Positions 54,400 through 61,585 of a DNA stretch of 64,000 nucleotides are shown here, one piece after another; position 1 is the stretch's first letter; the number at the start of each line of letters is the position of its first letter. Source of the stretch: Streptococcus mitis. GTDB lineage: Bacteria > Bacillota > Bacilli > Lactobacillales > Streptococcaceae. The translations under genes were made by a program, and so were the position numbers. The stretch spans positions 62,001 to 126,000 of the forward strand of contig NZ_CP028415.1 of the NCBI RefSeq assembly GCF_000722765.2, given 5' to 3'. Under the pieces are notes generated by a model, which saw only the letters and a list, made by a program, of their open reading frames with translations, was not told where the DNA came from and ran no database searches.

Positions 54400-55011
54400 A
54401 TGTCACGTTATACAGGACCATCTTGGAAACAAGCTCGTCGCCTTGGCCTTTCACTTACAGGTACAGGTAAAGAATTGGCACGTCGTAACTACGTACCAGG
54501 ACAACACGGACCAAACAACCGTTCTAAATTGTCAGAATACGGTTTGCAATTGGCTGAAAAACAAAAACTTCGTTTCACTTACGGTGTAGGTGAAAAACAA
54601 TTCCGTAACTTGTTCGTACAAGCTACAAAAATCAAAGGCGGAATCCTAGGTTTCAACTTCATGCTTCTTTTGGAACGTCGTTTGGATAACGTTGTTTACC
54701 GTCTTGGTCTTGCGACTACTCGTCGTCAAGCTCGTCAATTCGTAAACCACGGTCACATCCTTGTTGACGGAAAACGTGTTGATATCCCATCATACCGCGT
54801 AACTCCAGGTCAAGTGATCTCAGTTCGTGAGAAATCATTGAAAGTTCCAGCAATCCTTGAAGCAGTAGAAGCTACTCTTGGACGTCCAGCATTCGTATCA
54901 TTCGACGCTGAAAAATTGGAAGGTTCATTGACTCGCTTGCCAGAACGCGACGAAATCAACCCAGAAATCAACGAAGCACTTGTCGTTGAATTCTACAACA
55001 AAATGCTTTAA
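54400..55011 (+). CDS. rpsD: 30S ribosomal protein S4
   Basis: 203 residues, the normal length. N-terminal [20 protein letters not shown] and S4 RNA-binding domain ([19 protein letters not shown]). Ribosome-binding site tcaggaggac. Its last codons and terminator form the left copy of a 92-bp direct repeat, so the 3' end is an integration site. Confidence 0.98.
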   Translation: MSRYTGPSWKQARRLGLSLTGTGKELARRNYVPGQHGPNNRSKLSEYGLQLAEKQKLRFTYGVGEKQFRNLFVQATKIKGGILGFNFMLLLERRLDNVVYRLGLATTRRQARQFVNHGHILVDGKRVDIPSYRVTPGQVISVREKSLKVPAILEAVEATLGRPAFVSFDAEKLEGSLTRLPERDEINPEINEALVVEFYNKML

Positions 55012-55088
55012 TTTTAAGATATATCTTACAGAAAGCCTACAACAGTGGGCTTTTTGCTTTGTCTTAAAATGTTGATTTCTGGGTTTGT
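54997..55088 (+). repeat. attL-like 92-bp direct repeat, rpsD copy
   Basis: Begins with the last four rpsD codons (N-K-M-L-stop), contains the rpsD terminator (aaagcctac/gtgggcttt, 55032-55057) and ends in gggtttgt. The second copy is at 58532-58623 with two mismatches. The integrase remnant lies just inside it. Confidence 0.85.
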
Positions 55089-55106
55089 CCCCCTTTTTGT
55101 CCCCCT

Positions 55107-55394
55107 TCACAAAGAACTAACAGCTTTCTCATAAAATGAGACGGCTGTTTTTGCTTTTTCTTTGGAGAGATGACTGTAAGTGTCCATAGTCATAGCTAAT
55201 GTAGAATGACCTAGACGGTGTTGTAATTCTTTATATGGTATTCCAGAGTTTAGCAAGAGACTAGAGTGTGTGTGTCTAAAACCATGGAATCCAATATTAG
55301 ATACACCAGCATGTTTGAAACGTGTGTTTAAACGAGTGGCTAGTGTTTTATTGTTTGGGTATTGAGGAAATAAGAAAAGTTTAAGTCTGTTATT
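55107..55394 (-). pseudogene. Tyrosine recombinase (integrase), C-terminal remnant
   Basis: Only the last ~95 residues are left. The box HGFRHTHSSLLLNSGIPYKE carries the catalytic H-x-x-R, LGHSTLAMTMDTYSHL has the second histidine and the tyrosine nucleophile, and it ends AVSSL then stop. The frame is closed upstream by a stop near 55405 and there is no start codon in context. It lies 18 bp inside the left 92-bp repeat, as expected for the integrase of the element. Confidence 0.83.
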
Positions 55395-55488
55395 TTAAAT
55401 TTGATGTTTACAAAATGATAAGCAGATAAGCAAAGTAATAACTTGCTTTAGTTGCTCGCAGAATAACAAGGAGATAGGATAGATAAAA

Positions 55489-55572
55489 ATGTCTCTTAAT
55501 TCCTTACCAAATGGTATGGAGAATGGACTTGAACCAAGAGCGAACGCCGAGAAAATGCAAAAAAGCACTTAG
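55489..55572 (+). CDS. Short ORF, possible truncated element gene
   Basis: 27 codons starting MSLNSLPNGMENGLEPRANA after an aaggagataggata ribosome-binding site. The 'LPNGMENGLEPRANAEKMQK' sequence looks like the start of a longer mobile-element protein, cut short by a stop. Not recognised with certainty. Confidence 0.4.
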   Translation: MSLNSLPNGMENGLEPRANAEKMQKST

Positions 55573-55690
55573 AAAAATCTAAGCGCTCAAGAGTAGTGGA
55601 CGGTGTGCCTGTCCCGTCATCTCATACTATGAAGTTGCGTAGCGACACTATCATTTCTACCTCACTTCTCTTTAAACTAATTATATCATA
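55563..55690 (-). ncRNA. Candidate minus-strand small RNA in the island
   Basis: On the minus strand an extended -10 (TGaTATAAT, plus coordinates 55680-55688) is followed about 115 nt later by a perfect terminator-type stem, gcgcttaga/tctaagtgc with T6 (about 55563-55583). Between lies only a ten-codon ORF after gaggtagaa (M-I-V-S-L-R-N-F-I-V). It could be a small RNA or a type I toxin/antitoxin relic. The neighbouring plus-strand gap 55573-55830 holds no other gene that I can support. Confidence 0.42.
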
Positions 55691-55830
55691 AAGGAGTAGT
55701 AGCTTGACCACTGACGAAGTAGAAAAGAAGCTAAAAAGCTAAAAAGCTATTGTAATGGTGTCTTGTGGATTGAATATTAGAATAGGAAAGTTTATAATGA
55801 AGTTAAAGTAAAGGAGGTTTCGTTCTAGAT

Positions 55831-56019
55831 ATGATGATACCACCAAGCAAAGAGCTGTTGATTTTTTATAATCAAATTCATGAGTGGGTTGACCAAGTTT
55901 ATCCAGACCAGGATAAACCTACTGTATCATTTAAGAAAGACACTCCACAATCTATTTTAGATTTATTTGATAGTATTAAATCTAAAATAGGTTTTGATTA
56001 CCAAGAACATAAGTATTAA
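55831..56019 (+). CDS. Small unknown protein, island gene 1
   Basis: 62 residues starting M-M-I-P-P-S-K-E-L-L; acidic and soluble. A perfect aaaggaggt ribosome-binding site is 15 bp upstream. First of five small co-directional genes. Not recognised; the set has the size and arrangement of immunity genes from polymorphic-toxin loci. Confidence 0.6.
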   Translation: MMIPPSKELLIFYNQIHEWVDQVYPDQDKPTVSFKKDTPQSILDLFDSIKSKIGFDYQEHKY

Positions 56020-56029
56020 AATAATAATT

Positions 56030-56299
56030 ATGGATAAGTTAAACACGAAAAATAAGATAATTGATGTTTATAAAATAGCGCATCGTCTTGTTTCTATTAC
56101 TGTTGAGAATCCTGATTTTTCAGATTTGAAAATCAATCATTTTGTGAGAATTGGAGAAAAAGAGTATAGGGTGCATAGTGTCCCTATGATTCATTCAATT
56201 CCATTTAGTGTAGATACTTTTACAATTGACTACACAGAGGACGACTTGATGAATAAAGTGGCGGTATTTACGCATAGGGAAGTATTTAAAGATGATTAA
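56030..56299 (+). CDS. Small unknown protein, island gene 2
   Basis: 89 residues (M-D-K-L-N-T-K-N-K-I-I-D-V). The in-frame TTG at 55994 overlaps the previous stop and would add 12 residues; ATG 56030 is preferred. Mixed alpha/beta pattern with THREVFKDD at the end. Overlaps the next gene by 8 nt. Confidence 0.55.
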   Translation: MDKLNTKNKIIDVYKIAHRLVSITVENPDFSDLKINHFVRIGEKEYRVHSVPMIHSIPFSVDTFTIDYTEDDLMNKVAVFTHREVFKDD

Positions 56300-56561
56300 A
56301 ATTTCAATCAGTTTGTTGCTAGATGTGATTGAAGATAACATAAACGACGAAGAGCTTCAATCTATCGATTTCGAGAGCCATATTAGAAAAATTACAAAAG
56401 AATTTCAGGGAGAAAATGGTGAATTCTTAGTAAAAGAAGAAGCGTTTGAAATACTCCCTTTGGACAGAGATAAAAAGGATAAAATCATTGAGCAAATAAA
56501 GCAAAATAGTCAAAATGTTTTCGAAGACGATTTCGATACCTTGTTGCAATTATATTTTTGA
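56292..56561 (+). CDS. Small acidic protein, island gene 3
   Basis: 89 residues, strongly acidic (E/D-rich), mostly helical by pattern, ending in DDFDTLLQLYF. Translationally coupled to gene 2. Acidic, small and helical fits immunity proteins but no family is recognised. Confidence 0.55.
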   Translation: MIKISISLLLDVIEDNINDEELQSIDFESHIRKITKEFQGENGEFLVKEEAFEILPLDRDKKDKIIEQIKQNSQNVFEDDFDTLLQLYF

Positions 56562-56605
56562 GAGTCAAGAATAATTCCAGTGCTTTATTTTACACTAAAT
56601 AGAAA

Positions 56606-56848
56606 ATGACAAAGATTGATAAACAAATTATTACGATGTACAAAATAGAAGATGGAGCCTTTAAGAGGCAGTATTCTATTGTGAGCGGAAGTTGTAAAGG
56701 TATTGCAACTATCGATAAAACTACTTTGGAATATAGCTATGTTGGAGATGATTTAGGACAATTTACTTCGTTTGTAAAAGATACTTTAAGTAAAAGTATT
56801 AAGTTAGGAAAAGAATTGCCAGATAAGTTTTCGTATGGCTTTGGATAA
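56606..56848 (+). CDS. Small unknown protein, island gene 4
   Basis: 80 residues (MTKIDKQIITMYKIEDGAF). Soluble, beta-rich N-terminal half. A weak ribosome-binding site is visible. Not recognised. Confidence 0.5.
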   Translation: MTKIDKQIITMYKIEDGAFKRQYSIVSGSCKGIATIDKTTLEYSYVGDDLGQFTSFVKDTLSKSIKLGKELPDKFSYGFG

Positions 56849-56886
56849 GTTGCGGAATATTTTATATAGGAGAATCAAGATATATT

Positions 56887-57114
56887 ATGGCGATATTAGA
56901 TGATTTACGAGCATTGTATGACAATGGTTGGGACGCTTCTTTTGATTATAATGGTCAAGTATGTGGTATTTTTCCTAATTCTGTTTATGACATTGTCGTC
57001 GTACTTGGAGATAATAAATTTAAAGTGTCATCTTTTGATGAGTTAATTTCTTTACAGATTAAAGGGAAAACTTTGCTGGAAATCATGAGTGAGGTTGAAG
57101 TACAATATGGTTGA
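56887..57114 (+). CDS. Small unknown protein, island gene 5
   Basis: 75 residues (M-A-I-L-D-D-L-R-A-L-Y-D-N-G-W-D-A-S-F). The LYDNGWDASFDYNG and GIFPNSVYDIVV segments look like a compact barrel/immunity-type fold. Start follows aggagaatcaag. Not recognised. Confidence 0.55.
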   Translation: MAILDDLRALYDNGWDASFDYNGQVCGIFPNSVYDIVVVLGDNKFKVSSFDELISLQIKGKTLLEIMSEVEVQYG

Positions 57115-57158
57115 AGGACACTAGAGAAAAAGATAGACAATAAATTCAGATACACAGA

Positions 57159-57186
57159 TTGAAAGTTGAGAAAAAAGTGCTATAAT
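57159..57186 (+). promoter_or_regulatory. Promoter of the pseudoknot RNA
   Basis: TTGAAA (57159-57164), 16-nt spacer, TATAAT (57181-57186). Transcription would begin near 57193, at the foot of the RNA's closing stem. Confidence 0.75.
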
Positions 57187-57192
57187 GAAGAT

Positions 57193-57322
57193 ATGAAGGA
57201 TAGAGGTTGAGAATCTGTCACCAACGCGCCACTTATAGTGGGTCGAGAAATGCAGGAGCCCCGACAGTCCTGCCTATCCTTGCAAATAAATCAGCCCTTA
57301 GAGACTAATCTAAGGGTTTTTT
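57193..57322 (+). ncRNA. Stand-alone structured RNA with pseudoknot
   Basis: A promoter, structure and terminator stand together with no ORF. Closing stem aaggatag (57196-57203) / ctatcctt (57274-57281). Inside: hairpin ccact-tat-agtgg (57229-57241) and hairpin gcagga/tcctgc (57252-57257 with 57268-57273). The loop of the latter contains gacag (57263-57267), which pairs with ctgtc (57215-57219), forming a pseudoknot. The terminator cccttaga/tctaaggg with T6 (about 57295-57322) follows. The next gene is on the other strand, so it is not an mRNA leader. I do not recognise the family. Confidence 0.68.
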
Positions 57323-57528
57323 GACTGGTTGATTTTATCAGTAATTTCAATTTCCTTGATTTCATTTTCAAAGAGTTTAATCCATCTGGTTCCAGAATTA
57401 ACGGATAACCCATCAAGTTCTTCATCATAGACATCTTTGTCTTCGTAAAGAGCTACGCCTTTAAATATTTGGCCGTCAATATCGGTGATTCTGACAACCT
57501 TGTTATTAAATTCTTTAAGTTCCATCAT
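57310..57528 (-). CDS. Small LSM-like protein
   Basis: 72 residues. MMELKEFNNKVVRITDIDGQ followed by FKGVALYEDKD and a tail with EIKEIEI. The pattern of a five-stranded Sm-like barrel with 'vrItDidGqIFkG' is seen in small Firmicute proteins often near toxins/immunity genes. Ribosome-binding site aaaggagag. Role unknown. Confidence 0.6.
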   Translation of the reverse strand: MMELKEFNNKVVRITDIDGQIFKGVALYEDKDVYDEELDGLSVNSGTRWIKLFENEIKEIEITDKINQSKNP

Positions 57529-57555
57529 TCTCTCCTTTCGTGGTACTATAGTCTG

Positions 57556-57765
57556 TCATATTATTGGAATTCCCTTAACATACGCTTCTTTAGCCTCCGC
57601 AAGTGTCATTTTATTAGGACCACCATCTATATTAGTTTCTCCTGTATTTTGCCATTGACAAACATCACAGATATCATAAGTTTCTACTAAATTTCCACAT
57701 ACGGGGCAATGCACATGTTCCCATCCGTCAATCATTATTATATTCTTTTTTATAGTCTTATTCAT
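57556..57765 (-). CDS. CPCC-family cysteine-rich protein 1
   Basis: 69 residues. HVHCPVCGNLVETYDICDVCQWQNTGETN followed by GGPNKMTLAEAKEAY (two CxxC pairs, zinc-ribbon-like) matches the cysteine-rich CPCC family, found as putative immunity proteins and orphan genes in Firmicutes. A second copy of the domain is encoded directly upstream. Confidence 0.72.
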   Translation of the reverse strand: MNKTIKKNIIMIDGWEHVHCPVCGNLVETYDICDVCQWQNTGETNIDGGPNKMTLAEAKEAYVKGIPII

Positions 57766-57796
57766 TTAAGGTTACTCCCAACACTATACAAATATA

Positions 57797-58165
57797 TTAG
57801 CTATTTCTATACACTACTTTTTCAATATCATTGATTGTAATTGTTATGGTATCCCAGTCTTTCGGGGAATCTCCTATGTCAGCAATAAAAGTATCTTCAC
57901 TTAACTTTTCGACAATTGTCGCCGTTTGACCGTTTTTTAACAACACTGTATCAAATTCTCGAATTTTTACGATTTTTCTCCTTGCGTAAGCTTCTTTGGC
58001 TTCGGCTAGAGTCATTTTATTCGGGCCACCGTCAATATTTATAATACCAGTATTATGCCAACGACAGACGTCACAGATATCATAGTCCATAACTTCAGTT
58101 CCGCAAACAGGGCAATGAAGCCATAGAAAACCATCAATTTCCCATGTCTCTTTTGATTTATCCAT
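57797..58165 (-). CDS. CPCC-DUF4926 two-domain protein
   Basis: 122 residues from M-D-K-S-K-E-T-W, chosen because aaggagggat precedes this ATG. The N-terminal CPCC domain (LHCPVCGTEVMDYDICDVC, GGPNKMTLAEAKEAY) is followed by a DUF4926-like barrel (FDTVLLKNGQTATIVEKL ending in INDIEKVVYRNS). DUF4926 proteins are small and often lie near toxin/immunity genes. The open frame continues 37 codons upstream into a remnant similar to its own C-terminus. Confidence 0.7.
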   Translation of the reverse strand: MDKSKETWEIDGFLWLHCPVCGTEVMDYDICDVCRWHNTGIINIDGGPNKMTLAEAKEAYARRKIVKIREFDTVLLKNGQTATIVEKLSEDTFIADIGDSPKDWDTITITINDIEKVVYRNS

Positions 58166-58276
58166 ATAAATCCCTCCTTCATAAACTCGGCAAACCATTC
58201 TTACGATATCATTGAATGAAATTGTACTAGTGTCTGAGTCTTTCGGTGAACCGTCAATATTAACCCACTTTTTCAT
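58166..58276 (-). pseudogene. DUF4926 C-terminal remnant fused in frame upstream
   Basis: Reads M-K-K-W-V-N-I-D-G-S-P-K-D-S-D-T then S-F-N-D-I-V-R-M-V-C-R, similar to the end of the downstream gene (I-G-D-S-P-K-D-W-D-T, I-N-D-I-E-K-V-V-Y-R). It is probably the tail of a second tandem copy lost by deletion. Confidence 0.55.
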
Positions 58277-58531
58277 TATTATACTGCAAATCGAAGGGGA
58301 TTGCTAATAATTGAGTGTGTATTCCAGATGTGGTATGATAGTATTATTAGGTAATAAAAAAAGCACCTTTGACAGGTGCAATTTACTTGCTTACTGAACT
58401 CATCATTTTAAGTCCTTTTTTGTTACCCTTTATGTTTTCTCAACTTATTTGAATTTAATAGTTTTGGAGAAAATCAAGTTAGATTTAGTGCAGGCTTAGG
58501 CCTGTTTTTCTGTACCTAATCACTGCAAGAT
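58277..58531. other. Right end of island: promoter-like site and terminators
   Basis: A plus-strand promoter-like TTGAGT-17-TATGAT lies at 58311-58339. A stem gcacctttgacaggtgc (about 58361-58377) is a minus-strand terminator following a tiny ORF tail (K-K-G-L-K-M-M-S-S-V-S-K), and caggc-ttag-gcctg with TTTTT at about 58491-58508 is a plus-strand terminator. No complete gene is supportable. Confidence 0.45.
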
Positions 58532-58623
58532 AACAAAATGCTTTAATTTTAAGATATATCTTACAGAAGGCCTACAACAGTGGGCTTTTTGCTTTGTCTT
58601 AAAACGTTGATTTCTGGGTTTGT
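58532..58623 (+). repeat. attR-like 92-bp direct repeat, right copy
   Basis: Repeats the end of rpsD (aacaaaatgctttaa), its terminator and flanking bases to gggtttgt, with two mismatches against 54997-55088. It marks the right end of the 3.5 kb island. Confidence 0.85.
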
Positions 58624-58687
58624 TTAGAGATTTGCTAGTAAGGTTAGTTGTGTATTTAAGTCTATCTATGCCAAGAACTAAGCGATG

Positions 58688-58716
58688 TTGATGATATAAA
58701 TCTGGTGTGATATAAT
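58688..58716 (+). promoter_or_regulatory. Promoter of Fst-like toxin RNA, copy 1
   Basis: TTGATG (58688-58693), 17 nt, TATAAT (58711-58716) with TGa extension. Confidence 0.78.
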
Positions 58717-58755
58717 ATTTTGGCCCCCTCACTTTAAGGAAGGGAGGTGTTACAT

Positions 58756-58851
58756 ATGTTAGAAACTTTACTCACAGTGTTTCTAGCTCCGTTACTGATT
58801 AACGTATTATCTGAGCTGTTCAAGTTATGGATTAAGAAACGTAAAAAGTAA
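58756..58851 (+). CDS. Fst/par-like type I toxin peptide, copy 1
   Basis: 31 residues: M-L-E-T-L-L-T-V-F-L-A-P-L-L-I-N-V then L-S-E-L-F-K-L-W-I-K-K-R-K-K. A hydrophobic helix with A-P-L-x near the start and a Trp plus charged tail is the Fst/Ldr pattern. The Shine-Dalgarno gggaggtgt is strong. The RNA carries direct repeats around the start codon that are matched by a convergent antisense RNA, as in the par locus of pAD1. The product would insert into and damage the membrane if the antisense RNA is lost. Too short for routine gene calling. Confidence 0.75.
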   Translation: MLETLLTVFLAPLLINVLSELFKLWIKKRKK

Positions 58852-58869
58852 TGGTTAACCCTTTTAGAG

Positions 58870-58942
58870 GGTAGCAAAAAACCCCATCGGTGGCACGGTG
58901 GGGCTTTTTTAGTTACATATGCTGTAACTTTACTCACATTGT
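58870..58942 (-). ncRNA. Antisense RNA II-like antitoxin, copy 1
   Basis: Minus-strand promoter TTGAAA-17-TAGAAT (plus coordinates 58972-58977 and 58949-58954) drives a short RNA ending at the shared terminator (58874-58910). Its 5' part carries the complements of gttacatatg (58912-58921) and aactttactcaca (58926-58938), which also occur at the toxin start (58749-58758 and 58764-58776). This is the DRa/DRb arrangement of par loci. Confidence 0.72.
58874..58910. terminator. Bidirectional terminator, TA copy 1
   Basis: ccccatcg/cggtgggg stem, 6-nt loop, flanked by A6 and T6, shared by the converging toxin and antitoxin RNAs. Confidence 0.85.
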
Positions 58943-59000
58943 AAGTTCATTCTAACACAACTCCCCCGATATTTCAAGTTTTTATTTTTTATACGCGATG

Positions 59001-59029
59001 TTGATGATATAAATCTGGTGTGATATAAT
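59001..59029 (+). promoter_or_regulatory. Promoter of Fst-like toxin RNA, copy 2
   Basis: TTGATG-17-TATAAT, the same as copy 1, shifted 313 bp. Confidence 0.78.
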
Positions 59030-59068
59030 ATTTTGGCCCCCTCACTTTAAGGAAGGGAGGTGTTACAT

Positions 59069-59164
59069 ATGTTAGAAACTTTACTCACAGTGTTTCTAGC
59101 TCCGTTACTTATTAACGTGTTATCTGAGCTTTTCAAGTTATGGCTTAAGAAACGTAAAAAGTAA
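59069..59164 (+). CDS. Fst/par-like type I toxin peptide, copy 2
   Basis: 31 residues, identical to copy 1 except Leu for Ile at position 26 (K-L-W-L-K-K). Four silent changes separate the two. Same strong Shine-Dalgarno and direct-repeat context. The two modules form a perfect 313-bp tandem array, which suggests recent duplication with purifying selection on the peptide. Confidence 0.75.
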   Translation: MLETLLTVFLAPLLINVLSELFKLWLKKRKK

Positions 59165-59186
59165 TGGTTAACCCTTTTAGAGGGTA

Positions 59187-59223
59187 GCAAAAAACCCCAT
59201 CGGTGGTACGGTGGGGCTTTTTT
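59187..59223. terminator. Bidirectional terminator, TA copy 2
   Basis: Same stem as in copy 1, with one loop change (gtggta for gtggca). Confidence 0.85.
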
Positions 59224-59255
59224 AGTTACATATGCTGTAACTTTACTCACATTGT
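59187..59255 (-). ncRNA. Antisense RNA II-like antitoxin, copy 2
   Basis: Minus-strand promoter TTGAAA (59285-59290) and TAGAAT (59262-59267), ending at the shared terminator. Layout as in copy 1. The rest of the gap to 59470 contains an XpaC promoter-like TGcTAAAAT at 59432-59440. Confidence 0.72.
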
Positions 59256-59470
59256 AAGTTCATTCTAACACAACTCCCCCGATATTTCAAGCTTTTGTTT
59301 TGATATTCCCCAGAGTGTGTTTGTGGTTTGAGTCAGCTTCACTGAAATTAGCACACGCGCTACCAAGTTCCATTCTACAGCAAAGAAATCAACTCTTTTC
59401 TAGGGATTTCCGCCCTCATTTTGCTCTTTTGTGCTAAAATAGACTTATAAATTGAAAATAAGGAATGTTT

Positions 59471-60277
59471 ATGAAATCGGGTAATGGTTTTTGGAAAGGC
59501 TGTCTCTATTTTTGGGGCTTCTTGTTCTTACTGGGCCTTTTGGTTCAATATGCTCTTCCACTTGCGGCTTGTGTCCTGCTAGGCTATGGTGGTTATCGTC
59601 TCTATAAACGCTTACGCTATCCTCTTTTGCAGGATCGTTCGCTCGACGATCGGATTGAGCTTTTAAAAGCTAGGATTCGCCAGGCGGACAAAGATATTCA
59701 GCAACTAGAGGGAACTTTAGTAGAAAAAGGCTCGGATTCATATAAAAGTCTGGCCAATCAAGTATTGATCGAACTGCGAGAAATCCATCAGGAGGCGGAT
59801 CGTCTCAAGTCCTATATTGATGATGATGTCTACAACCGTATTGACAAAAAGGTTCGTACAGTGCGGGCAACTATCGATGTTCAGCTAGAACGTTTGGATA
59901 GAGAAAGTCAGGTAGATCTTGAGAATGCGGAGCCAGAGGAATTAGCTCCGGAATTGTCTCAGACATTAGCCAATATTGCCATTGATCATCAGGCCATTTT
60001 AGACAAGATTGCTACCTCTGCTGAGGGGGATAAGGAAGAATTGACTGCCATTCATAGTTTGAAGATGGAGAAGTTCAAAACGATTCTAGAAGGCTATTTG
60101 AAGATTAAGGCCAATCCTAAAAACTATAATCGGGCAGAAGAACGTTTGCAACAAGCTAAAGCAGCTATCGAACAATTTGACCTTGAGCTGGATCAGGTGT
60201 TGAGAGAACTTAATGAAACAGATATGCGTGATTTTGATATCAGTCTGCGTATCTTAGAAAAAGATCGTAAAGAATAG
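59471..60277 (+). CDS. XpaC-like membrane protein (partner of TelA)
   Basis: 268 residues. Two close hydrophobic segments (about 8-40) anchor it; the rest is a long charged helical region (coiled-coil-like) ending in GYLKIKANPKNYNRAEERL (from residue 208) and DFDISLRILEKDRKE. It resembles XpaC-family proteins, encoded upstream of telA in many Firmicutes. Start ATG 59471 is 6 nt after agga; ATG 59465 is possible. telA starts 21 bp downstream. Its role is unknown; XpaC/TelA pairs are linked to cell-envelope or antimicrobial stress. Confidence 0.75.
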   Translation: MKSGNGFWKGCLYFWGFLFLLGLLVQYALPLAACVLLGYGGYRLYKRLRYPLLQDRSLDDRIELLKARIRQADKDIQQLEGTLVEKGSDSYKSLANQVLIELREIHQEADRLKSYIDDDVYNRIDKKVRTVRATIDVQLERLDRESQVDLENAEPEELAPELSQTLANIAIDHQAILDKIATSAEGDKEELTAIHSLKMEKFKTILEGYLKIKANPKNYNRAEERLQQAKAAIEQFDLELDQVLRELNETDMRDFDISLRILEKDRKE

Positions 60278-60298
60278 GTTAGAAACAAAGGAGTAACC

Positions 60299-61546
60299 AT
60301 GACAGAATTTAATTTTGATATTGACCAGATTGCTAATAATACCGTAGCTAAGGTGGATAAAACAACTCAAATCATCGAGACCAATACTGGCTCAGACCAG
60401 ACCTTGACCTTCCTTGAAAAGTTGAGCCCTGAGCAGCAAGAGGGGATCAAGGCGCACGTGCCCCAGTTGGTAGACCAGTTTGTCACCAATCAAAATGCTC
60501 TCTTAGATTTTGGACAATCTGCTGTAGAAGGTGTGAACAATACAGTCAATCGTATCTTGTCAGAACAAAAGAAACTGCAGATTCCCCAAGTGGATGATCT
60601 ACTCAAGAACACCAACCGTGAGTTGCAAGGCTTTGTAGCCAAATACAAGAATGCTGAAATTGCTGAGTTAGAAGAGAAGCCAAACTTTTTGCAACGATTG
60701 TTTAACAAGAGCAAGAATACGTTACAGGAATTTTACTTTGACTCAAAAACAGTGGAGCAAAAACTGGATGGTATGGCTGCCGCAGTGGTCAAGCAAGAAG
60801 ATGTCTTAGCTCGAAATATCGTTTCAGCTGAGATGTTGATTGAGGACAATACCAAATCCATTGAAAATCTAGTGGGAGTGATTTCCTTTATCGAAGCCAG
60901 CCAGACAGAAGCTGGCAAGCGCGCTGCAGAACTGAAAGCTCAAGTTGACCAACTCGATACAAGTACGGTAGAATACCAGACTAAATCTCAAGAATTGGCC
61001 CGCATGGCTGAAGTGGTCAATACCCTCGAACAACAGCACACTGAGTATGTCAGCCGTCTCTATGTTGCCTGGGCAACAACACCTCAGATGCGCAATCTTG
61101 TGAAGGTATCATCTGATATGCGCCAAAAATTGGGCATGCTTCGTCGCAATACGATTCCAACAATGAAGCTTTCCATTGCCCAACTGGGTATTTTGCAACA
61201 ATCAATGAAATCAGGTGTCGTGGCAGATGCCATTGTCAATGCCAATAATGCTGCTCTTCAGATGCTAGCTGAGACCAGCAAGGAAGTGATTCCGCAGATG
61301 GAACGAATTGCCCAAAGCCCGACAGTCGCTGTCGAATCGGTTACTAAACTGGCTGAAAGTCTGGTCGCTCAAAACCAAGGTATCGTCGCAGCTATTGAAT
61401 TGGGTCGTCAGAAACGTGCCCAACTAGAAACAACCATCGTCAAATCCGCAGAAATGATTAACGATTCTGTCAAACTACGCGATGAGAAAATCGTCCAAGC
61501 TCTTCTAGAACAAGGCAAGGCCGCCCAGAAAGAAGTACAAGAATAA
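60299..61546 (+). CDS. telA: TelA-family toxic-anion-resistance protein
   Basis: 415 residues, cytoplasmic, mostly alpha-helical. Conserved TelA features include LEELEEKPNFLQRLFNKSKN-like (EIAELEEKPNFLQRLF near 120), the long helical core with RNTIPTMKLSIAQLGILQQS and the ANNAALQMLAETSKE segment. TelA/KlaA proteins were first linked to tellurite resistance but are now mostly associated with envelope stress. Operon with the XpaC-like gene. Confidence 0.9.
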   Translation: MTEFNFDIDQIANNTVAKVDKTTQIIETNTGSDQTLTFLEKLSPEQQEGIKAHVPQLVDQFVTNQNALLDFGQSAVEGVNNTVNRILSEQKKLQIPQVDDLLKNTNRELQGFVAKYKNAEIAELEEKPNFLQRLFNKSKNTLQEFYFDSKTVEQKLDGMAAAVVKQEDVLARNIVSAEMLIEDNTKSIENLVGVISFIEASQTEAGKRAAELKAQVDQLDTSTVEYQTKSQELARMAEVVNTLEQQHTEYVSRLYVAWATTPQMRNLVKVSSDMRQKLGMLRRNTIPTMKLSIAQLGILQQSMKSGVVADAIVNANNAALQMLAETSKEVIPQMERIAQSPTVAVESVTKLAESLVAQNQGIVAAIELGRQKRAQLETTIVKSAEMINDSVKLRDEKIVQALLEQGKAAQKEVQE

Positions 61547-61551
61547 CACAC

Positions 61552-61585
61552 AAGTCCCCTGTAATATAGATTTGCAGGGGATTTT
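61552..61585 (+). terminator. Terminator after telA
   Basis: aagtcccctg/caggggattttg stem. Confidence 0.85.

Noticed and set aside
58734..59250. Two minus-strand 67-residue ORFs (M-S-K-V-T-A-Y-V-T-K-K-A-P-P) in the TA region
   Set aside because: They overlap the terminator, direct repeats and toxin on the opposite strand; the Fst-type layout explains the sequence better and there is no ribosome-binding site.
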